10,903 bases of DNA from an uncultured Acidimicrobiaceae bacterium (GTDB lineage Bacteria > Actinomycetota > Acidimicrobiia > Acidimicrobiales > Microtrichaceae): NCBI GenBank assembly GCA_937868025.1, contig CALMLJ010000301.1:1-10903 (forward strand). The letters run 5' to 3'. The notes under the pieces were generated by a model. That model searched no databases and was not told the DNA's origin. It was given only the letters and a program-made list of their open reading frames with translations. A program made the position numbers and the translations under genes. Each line of letters begins with the position of its first letter. Within the stretch, counting starts at the first letter, position 1. Positions 5,887 through 10,903 of the stretch are shown here, in pieces.

Positions 5887-8688
5887 ATGGGCAACCCCCT
5901 CGTCATCGTCGAGTCACCGGCCAAAGCGCGCACGATCGGGCGCTTCTTGGGCGACGACTTCGTCGTCGAGTCGTCGGTGGGTCACATCCGCGATCTCCCG
6001 TCGAAGGCGGCCGAGATCCCACCTTCATATAAAGGTGTGAAGTGGGCGAGCCTCGGTGTCGACACCGAGAACCACTTCAAACCGCTCTACGTGGTGTCGC
6101 CCAACAAGAAGGACCAGGTGCGGCACCTGAAGGAGTTGTTGAAGGACGCCGACGAGCTCTATCTCGCAACCGATGAGGATCGCGAGGGAGAGGCCATCGC
6201 CTGGCACCTGCTCGAGGTGCTCAACCCGCGCGTGCCCGTCAAGCGCATGGTCTTCCACGAGATCACGCCCGACGCGATCCAACACGCCATCGACAACCCC
6301 CGCGAACTCGACCGTCGCCTGGTCGACGCGCAGGAGGCTCGACGCATCTTCGACCGCCTCTACGGCTACGAGGTCAGTCCGGTGCTGTGGAAGAAGGTCA
6401 TGCCGCGGCTCTCGGCCGGCCGCGTGCAGTCGGTTGCGACCCGCATCGTGGTGGAGCGGGAACGTGAGCGCATGCGGTTCGTCACCGCCTCGTACTGGGA
6501 CCTCGACGCCACATTCCAGCTGACCGGCAACGACCCCACCGGCGCCCCGAGGGACCAGACCCCGTTCGCCGGCTCGCTCCTCGAGGTCGACGGCGCCCGC
6601 GTCGCGACCGGCAAGGACTTCGACGAATCCGGCCGCCTCACCAAGGCCGACGCCCTGCTCCTGAGCGAGACCGACGCCGCCCAGCTCCGCACCGCGCTCA
6701 CCGATCAGCCCGTCCGTGTGCGGTCGGTCGAACGTAAGCCCTACACCCGCAAGCCGTACGCGCCGTTCATGACGTCGACGCTGCAGCAGGAGGCCGGTCG
6801 CAAGCTCCGCTTCAGCTCGAGCCAGTGCATGTCGTTGGCGCAGCGCCTGTACGAGAACGGCTTCATCACGTACATGCGAACCGACTCGACGACGCTGTCG
6901 GAGACGGCGATCAACGCGGCTCGTACCCAGATCTCCCAGAAGTACGGCGCTGCGTACCTCCCCGACGCCCCGCGGCTGTACTCCAAGAAGGTCAAGAACG
7001 CGCAGGAGGCCCACGAGGCCATCCGCCCCGCCGGCGATTCGTTCCGTTCGCCCGACGAGGTCCGGTCCGAACTGGGTAGCCAGGAGTTCCGCCTCTACGA
7101 GCTGATCTGGCAGCGCACCATCGCCTCCCAGATGACCGACGCCCGCGGCGAGAGCGTCGCGGTCCGGCTCGAGGTCGACTCGACCGACGGTCGTCAGGCC
7201 CTGTTCGCGTCGAGCGGCAAGACCATCACGTTCCCCGGCTTCCTGCGGGCCTACGTCGAGGGCGCCGACGATCCCGACGCCGAGCTCGAGGACCAGGAAC
7301 GCATCCTGCCCGAGATGGCCGAAGGCGACGCCGCCCGATCGCTGGAGCTCGCGGCCAAGGGCCACGAGACGCAGCCGCCGCCGCGCTACACCGAGGCGTC
7401 CCTCGTCAAGCGTATGGAGGAGATCGGCGTCGGCCGGCCGTCGACCTACGCGTCGACCATCTCGACGATCCAGGACCGCGGGTACGTGCGCAAGAAGGGC
7501 TCGGCGCTGGTCCCAAGCTTCGTCGCATTCGCCGTCGTCACCCTGCTGGAACGGCACTTCCCCGACCTCGTCGACTACGCCCTCACCGCGCACATGGAGG
7601 ACGACCTCGACCAGATCGCCGGTGGCAAGGCGGACGCCGAGCCCTGGCTCTCCCGCTTCTACTTCGGCACGACCGGTGACGGCGATCCGGCGACGGCGCG
7701 GCCGGGCCTCAAGGCGCTCACCTCCGACATCGAGGGCATCGATGCCCGCGACGTCAACTCGATCGTGTTGGGCGCGGATGCCAACGGAGTTCCGATCGTC
7801 GCCCGTGTCGGCCGGTACGGCGCGTATCTCCAGCACGAGGACGAGACGGCGAACATCCCCGACGACATCTCGCCGGACGAGCTGACCGTCGAGAAGTGTC
7901 TCGAGCTACTGGCGACCCCGAAGGAACGCCAGCTCGGCATCCACCCGACCGAGAACCTGCCGATCTTCGTGAAGAACGGCCGGTTCGGTCCGTACGTGCA
8001 GCTCGGTCAGCACGACGACGAGACTGGCTTCAAGCCGAAGATGGCGTCCCTCTTCAAGACGATGACCGTCGAGCGGATCACGCTCGAGGACGCGCTCGAA
8101 CTGCTGAGCCTTCCGCGGGTGGTCGGCGTCGACCCCGCCGACGGGGTCGAGATCACGGCACAGAACGGCAAGTTCGGGCCCTACATCAAGAAGGACACCG
8201 ACTCCCGGTCGATCGAGGACGAGGAGCAGCTCCTCACCCTGACCCTCGACGAGGCGTTGCGGATCCTGGCCGAGCCGAAGCGGCGCCGCGGCCAAGCGGT
8301 CAAGGGTCCGCTCAAGGAGGTCGGCCCCGACCCCGACAGCGGCAAGCCGATCGTCGTCAAGGACGGCCGTTTCGGTCCGTACGTGACCGACGGCGAAACC
8401 AACGCCTCGCTGCGCAAGGGCGACATCGTCGAGGAGCTCACGATGGAGCGCGCCCTCGAGCTGTTGGCGGACCGTCGAGCCAAGGCGCCCGCCCCGAAGA
8501 AGGCGGCGGCGAAGAAGGCCCCCGCGAAGAAAGCGCCGGCCAAGAAGAAGGCTGCCGCCAAGAAGGCGCCGGCCAAGAAGAAGGCTGCCGCCAAGAAGGC
8601 GCCGGCGAAGAAGTCGGCGACCGCCGCCGTCACCCCGAAGGCCGTCGCCGACGCCTTCATCGCCTCGGCCGGCGACGAGCCGTTCTGA
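5887..8688 (+). CDS. topA: DNA topoisomerase I (type IA)
   Basis: Relaxes negatively supercoiled DNA by nicking one strand through a 5'-phosphotyrosine link; nucleoid-associated, essential in most actinobacteria. The 933-residue protein has the TOPRIM domain with Glu9 (VESPAKA) and DEDREG (96-101), SAGRVQS (177-183), the active-site block FITYMRTDS with Tyr329, and HEAIRP (376-381). The C-terminus has four TopoI C-terminal repeats in the Gly-Arg/Lys-Phe/Tyr-Gly pattern near residues 642, 698, 761 and 827, without zinc cysteines, then a tail with 19 lysines in 44 residues (about 866-909) and a short non-basic end. Such tails in actinobacterial TopA are linked to processivity and DNA binding. 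ATG 5887 starts the family N-terminus ([14 protein letters not shown]); in-frame GTG 5878 is an alternative three codons upstream, bounded by an in-frame TGA at 5875. MFS, tmk and holB genes follow. Confidence 0.98.
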   Translation: MGNPLVIVESPAKARTIGRFLGDDFVVESSVGHIRDLPSKAAEIPPSYKGVKWASLGVDTENHFKPLYVVSPNKKDQVRHLKELLKDADELYLATDEDREGEAIAWHLLEVLNPRVPVKRMVFHEITPDAIQHAIDNPRELDRRLVDAQEARRIFDRLYGYEVSPVLWKKVMPRLSAGRVQSVATRIVVERERERMRFVTASYWDLDATFQLTGNDPTGAPRDQTPFAGSLLEVDGARVATGKDFDESGRLTKADALLLSETDAAQLRTALTDQPVRVRSVERKPYTRKPYAPFMTSTLQQEAGRKLRFSSSQCMSLAQRLYENGFITYMRTDSTTLSETAINAARTQISQKYGAAYLPDAPRLYSKKVKNAQEAHEAIRPAGDSFRSPDEVRSELGSQEFRLYELIWQRTIASQMTDARGESVAVRLEVDSTDGRQALFASSGKTITFPGFLRAYVEGADDPDAELEDQERILPEMAEGDAARSLELAAKGHETQPPPRYTEASLVKRMEEIGVGRPSTYASTISTIQDRGYVRKKGSALVPSFVAFAVVTLLERHFPDLVDYALTAHMEDDLDQIAGGKADAEPWLSRFYFGTTGDGDPATARPGLKALTSDIEGIDARDVNSIVLGADANGVPIVARVGRYGAYLQHEDETANIPDDISPDELTVEKCLELLATPKERQLGIHPTENLPIFVKNGRFGPYVQLGQHDDETGFKPKMASLFKTMTVERITLEDALELLSLPRVVGVDPADGVEITAQNGKFGPYIKKDTDSRSIEDEEQLLTLTLDEALRILAEPKRRRGQAVKGPLKEVGPDPDSGKPIVVKDGRFGPYVTDGETNASLRKGDIVEELTMERALELLADRRAKAPAPKKAAAKKAPAKKAPAKKKAAAKKAPAKKKAAAKKAPAKKSATAAVTPKAVADAFIASAGDEPF
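6018..6046 (+). other. AT-rich alternative stem-loops within topA
   Basis: In an unusually AT-rich stretch, CCCAC-C-TTCA (6018-6027) can pair with TGAAGTGGG (6038-6046) with one bulged base. Alternatively CACCTT (6020-6025) pairs perfectly with AAGGTG (6032-6037) around a 6-base loop. Both cannot form at once. The stretch codes for a conserved-looking PPSYKGVKW segment, so chance is possible. Confidence 0.3.
6052..6069. repeat. 18-bp perfect palindrome inside topA
   Basis: CTCGGTGTCGACACCGAG is self-complementary over all 18 bases, within the codons for SLGVDTE, about 165 bases after the topA start. It could be a protein-binding site in the early coding region or an RNA hairpin, but the codons involved are ordinary for GC-rich DNA. 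Confidence 0.4.
8533..8613 (+). repeat. 33-bp direct repeat in the topA tail
   Basis: Two identical 33-base units (8533-8565 and 8566-8598), each encoding [11 protein letters not shown], are followed by a partial third unit (8599-8613) with one change. A degenerate related stretch precedes them. Exact identity between the two, including synonymous positions, suggests a recent in-frame duplication by slippage or unequal exchange. Confidence 0.9.
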
Positions 8689-8697
8689 CACGTGAGC

Positions 8698-8702
8698 AGG
8701 GG
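8698..8702 (+). promoter_or_regulatory. Ribosome binding site supporting the MFS start
   Basis: AGGGG lies nine bases before GTG at 8712, in the 23-base gap after topA. The MFS reading frame is open far upstream through topA in another frame, so this site is the main evidence for the start. Confidence 0.5.
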
Positions 8703-8711
8703 TCGGTCGCA

Positions 8712-10160
8712 GTGACGGCGACCCTCGCTGAGCCTCTGCGCGTCCGTTGGTTCGGGTCGATCGAGTTCTTCTGGCTCTGGATCTCCCAGCTGATCAGCGC
8801 GTTCGGCGACTGGGTCGGGCTCTTCGCCGTGACGGCCCTCGCAGCGAACATCAGCAATCGTCCGGAGGCCGCGACCGCGCTGGTGCTCACGGCTCGCGTC
8901 GCGCCCAGCTTCTTCCTCGGCCCGTTCATGGGGGTGTTGGTCGATCGATACGACCGAAAGCTGCTGATGCGGATCGCGGACCTGGCCCGGGCGCTGGTGT
9001 TCTGCGCCCTGCCGTTCGCGACGACGCTGTGGCACCTGATCGTCGCGTCGCTGCTGCTCGAGGTGTTCACGCTGCTCTTCGCCCCGGCGAAGGAAGCGCT
9101 GGTGCCGGTGTTGGTCCCGCGTGACCGGCTGACCTCGGCCAACTCGCTCGGCATTCTCGCCGCCTACGGAACGATGCCGCTCGCCGGTGTCGCCCAGACC
9201 CTGTTGAAGGCCGGCAACGACCGGCTCGCCCATATCGAGTGGCTCGGTCCCCTCGGGTTCGGTCGCGATATCGGGAGCACCCAGACCCTCGCCTTCTACT
9301 TCAACGCGCTCACCTACGTGGCGGCGTTCGTGATCGTCCGCACACTGATCCGCACGAAGGCCGAGCCGGTTCACGAGCGCGTCGGTACCGTCGAGGAAAG
9401 CGACGCGCCGTCGGGCATCCGGGCCGTCCTGGCGGAGGTCCGCGAGGGATGGAAGGAGGTCGTCGTCAACCCGATCGTGCGTGCCGTGAATGTCGGGCTG
9501 GCCGCCGGCCTGCTGGGTGGCGCCATGCTGGTCCCGCTCGGACCCACGTTTGCGAAGAACATCGTGGGCGACGTCGACAAGTTCCCCCTCTACATCACGG
9601 CGTTGGGATGCGGTGTCGCCTTGGGTGTCGGTCTCCTCACTGCCTTCCAGAAGAAGCTCCCGAAGGAGAAGGTGTTCTGTGGAGCGCTCTTCTTCTCGGG
9701 CGGCTCGATCCTGTTCGGCATCAGCATGTCGACGTTCTGGCTGTCGGCGGTCGGGGTGTTCGGTCTGGGGTTGGGCGCGGGAGCGGTGTACGTGCTGGGA
9801 TACACCCTCTTGCAGGAGAACACCGTCGACGACATGCGGGGCCGGACGTTCAACACGTTCCTGACACTCGTACGCCTGGCCGTCCTGGTCGCGATGGTGG
9901 CCGGCCCGACGATCTCGTCGGTGCTCGACCCGCTGATGAAGCGGTGGATCGGCGGCCGCACTGCGTTGGGTACGCCGGGCGTGCGTTGGTTCGGCGTGGA
10001 GTACGGGTTGCCGGGCGTCCGCGTCACGCTGTGGTTCGGCGGCCTGCTGATCCTGGTCGCTGCGACGCTCGCGTCGCGCAGCATCGATCCGTCGGCTGCT
10101 CGCGTGGGACGTGCCCGACGGCGCGACACCGTGGCGGCCGGGTCGGAGGACCTGTCATGA
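8712..10160 (+). CDS. Major facilitator superfamily transporter (MFS_3-like exporter)
   Basis: Polytopic inner-membrane secondary transporter of 482 residues. The first half has an MFS motif A variant, GVLVDRYDRK (74-83), after TM2, and the stretch ENTVDDMRGR (370-379) is the equivalent conserved cytoplasmic loop of MFS_3 proteins such as the EntS-type exporters. Hydrophobic segments in both halves are consistent with about 12 helices; a charged loop (about 212-250) separates the halves, and there are long polar loops near 165-190 and 405-440. The substrate is not recognisable. GTG at 8712 gives a natural N-terminus, MTATLAEPLRVRWFGSIEFF. It lies 23 bases after topA and its stop overlaps the tmk start (ATGA), so it is very probably in one operon with replication genes, an unexpected place for an exporter. 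Confidence 0.9.
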   Translation: MTATLAEPLRVRWFGSIEFFWLWISQLISAFGDWVGLFAVTALAANISNRPEAATALVLTARVAPSFFLGPFMGVLVDRYDRKLLMRIADLARALVFCALPFATTLWHLIVASLLLEVFTLLFAPAKEALVPVLVPRDRLTSANSLGILAAYGTMPLAGVAQTLLKAGNDRLAHIEWLGPLGFGRDIGSTQTLAFYFNALTYVAAFVIVRTLIRTKAEPVHERVGTVEESDAPSGIRAVLAEVREGWKEVVVNPIVRAVNVGLAAGLLGGAMLVPLGPTFAKNIVGDVDKFPLYITALGCGVALGVGLLTAFQKKLPKEKVFCGALFFSGGSILFGISMSTFWLSAVGVFGLGLGAGAVYVLGYTLLQENTVDDMRGRTFNTFLTLVRLAVLVAMVAGPTISSVLDPLMKRWIGGRTALGTPGVRWFGVEYGLPGVRVTLWFGGLLILVAATLASRSIDPSAARVGRARRRDTVAAGSEDLS

Positions 10161-10762
10161 CCGGGCGGTTCATCGTCTTCGAAGGCGGCGAGGGCTCGGG
10201 TAAGTCGACGCAGTCGGCGATCCTTGCCGACCGCCTCGATGCCATCCTCACCCGTCAGCCCGGCGGGACCGATATCGGGGCGGCATTGCGCGCCATCCTC
10301 CTCGACACCGGCACGGTCGCCCTCGCCCCGCGCGCCGAGGCGTTGCTGATGGCTGCCGACCGTGCCCAGCACGCGGCCGAGCTGATCCGCCCCGCTCTCG
10401 CCGCCGAACGACACGTCGTGTGCGACCGGTACACATACTCGTCGGTCGCGTACCAGGGCCATGGCCGGGGTCTCGATCCGCAGCGGGTTCGCGACATCTC
10501 GGCGTGGGCGACCGAGGAGCTGTGGCCCGATCTCGTGGTGCTGCTCGACGTGGACCCCTCTGCCGCTGCAACCCGATTGGTCCGCGAACTCGACCGGTTC
10601 GAGCAGGCAGGCGACGAGTTCCACCGCGCCGTACGCGACGGCTTCCTGGCACAGGCGCTGGCGGAGCCCGAGCGGTGGGTGGTCATCGACGGCACCGGGA
10701 CCGTCGACGAGGTCGCTCGTGCCGTGTGGGCGGCCGTCGAACCCGTGATGGAGTCCGAGTGA
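10157..10762 (+). CDS. tmk: Thymidylate kinase (dTMP kinase)
   Basis: Phosphorylates dTMP to dTDP with ATP, the step common to de novo and salvage dTTP synthesis; cytoplasmic. The 201-residue protein is the usual size. Motifs: Walker A GGEGSGKST (10-18); TRQPGGT (32-38), where most bacterial enzymes read TREPGGT; the DRY block CDRYTYSSVAYQGHGRGLD (89-107); LLDVDP (129-134); and a LID with LDRFEQAGDEFHRAVRDGF. The P-loop lacks Arg and the LID is Arg-rich, as in type II (E. coli-like) enzymes. ATG 10157 overlaps the MFS stop, with GGAGGA six bases upstream (10145-10150). holB follows after 10 bases, the common tmk-holB arrangement. The Glu to Gln change in the dTMP-binding loop is the only oddity. 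Confidence 0.97.
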   Translation: MTGRFIVFEGGEGSGKSTQSAILADRLDAILTRQPGGTDIGAALRAILLDTGTVALAPRAEALLMAADRAQHAAELIRPALAAERHVVCDRYTYSSVAYQGHGRGLDPQRVRDISAWATEELWPDLVVLLDVDPSAAATRLVRELDRFEQAGDEFHRAVRDGFLAQALAEPERWVVIDGTGTVDEVARAVWAAVEPVMESE

Positions 10763-10772
10763 TGGAGCGAGC

Positions 10773-10903
10773 ATGACCGAGACGGCCGTGGAGACGGAGC
10801 TCGACCTCTGGGAGGCGGTGGTCGGGCAGGACGAGATCGTCGCGCAGCTGCGATCCGCCGCCGCCGATCCGACCCACGCGTACCTGTTCGTGGGTCCACC
10901 CGG
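10773..10903 (+). CDS. holB: DNA polymerase III delta' subunit, N-terminal part (cut by window edge)
   Basis: Clamp-loader subunit delta', working with delta and tau/gamma to load the sliding clamp. Only the first 43 residues are visible: an acidic N-terminus, then VVGQDEIVAQLRSAAADPTHAYLFVGPPG, the standard start of HolB/DnaX-type AAA+ proteins, ending inside the Walker A loop at the window edge. ATG 10773 has GGAG five bases upstream (10764-10767). The tmk neighbour supports delta' over DnaX. Confidence 0.9.
   Translation, partial: MTETAVETELDLWEAVVGQDEIVAQLRSAAADPTHAYLFVGPP

Noticed and set aside
6028..6033. TATAAA in topA as an internal promoter -10
   Set aside because: No -35 at a suitable distance on either strand and no gene start just downstream.
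4487..6040. Long plus-strand open frame opposite the acyl-CoA dehydrogenase
   Set aside because: Shadow of the real gene; composition is mirrored codon bias, and it runs through the intergenic gap and into topA in the wrong frame.
6025..7836. 603-codon open frame on the minus strand opposite topA
   Set aside because: It is antisense to a clear TopA with all motifs, is rich in Val/Arg/Gly/Glu as expected from mirrored GC-rich codons, and shows no recognisable domain.
8482..8613. CRISPR-like or minisatellite reading of the 33-bp repeats
   Set aside because: Units are directly adjacent with no spacers and keep the topA frame, so this is a coding repeat.
7906..9374. Minus-strand frames with alternating Ala/Phe/Gly repeats opposite the topA tail
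   Set aside because: The repeats are the complement of the Lys/Ala codons of the TopA tail; no independent start or domain.

Overview
The window is GC-rich chromosomal DNA, densely coding, with short intergenic gaps and GTG as well as ATG starts. The gene set points to an actinobacterium: a mycobacterial-type Tad cluster with a very short TadC and a 65-residue Flp-like pilin, a BldG-like STAS/anti-sigma pair, a CtpE-like P-type ATPase, and a TopA with a Lys/Ala/Pro tail. The overall flavour (short genes, TopA followed by an MFS gene, tmk and holB) would suit Acidimicrobiia or a relative. That placement is an inference from protein resemblance and not a phylogenetic result.

Layout. (1) 4-1231, plus strand: the 3' part of a tight-adherence (Tad) pilus operon, with TadC-like, Flp-like pilin and TadE-like pseudopilin genes. 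(2) 1285-2042, plus strand: a two-gene partner-switch module, STAS antagonist then HATPase anti-sigma kinase, overlapping by 4 bases; no sigma factor is in the window. (3) 2071-5701, minus strand: an acyl-CoA dehydrogenase of the ACAD10/11 type followed 52 bases later by a CtpE-like cation ATPase. (4) 5887-10903, plus strand: topA, an MFS transporter, tmk and the start of holB, spaced by 23, -4 and 10 bases, so very probably one operon.

Regions 1, 2 and 4 resemble an old actinobacterial neighbourhood: from memory, Tad genes, bldG with its anti-sigma partner, topA, tmk and holB lie close together in Streptomyces, and Tad genes, topA and holB do so in Mycobacterium. The minus-strand pair in region 3 lies inside this block with opposite orientation. 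topA, tmk and holB serve DNA topology, dTTP supply and the clamp loader.

I found no CRISPR array, tRNA, rRNA, insertion sequence, phage gene or toxin-antitoxin pair, and no credible new multi-gene system. The observations worth a second look are small: a 10-bp perfect stem between the antagonist and anti-sigma reading frames, signs of leaderless starts for the STAS gene and topA, dyads in the acyl-CoA dehydrogenase/topA divergent gap, an 18-bp perfect palindrome inside topA, and an exact 33-bp duplication in the TopA tail.
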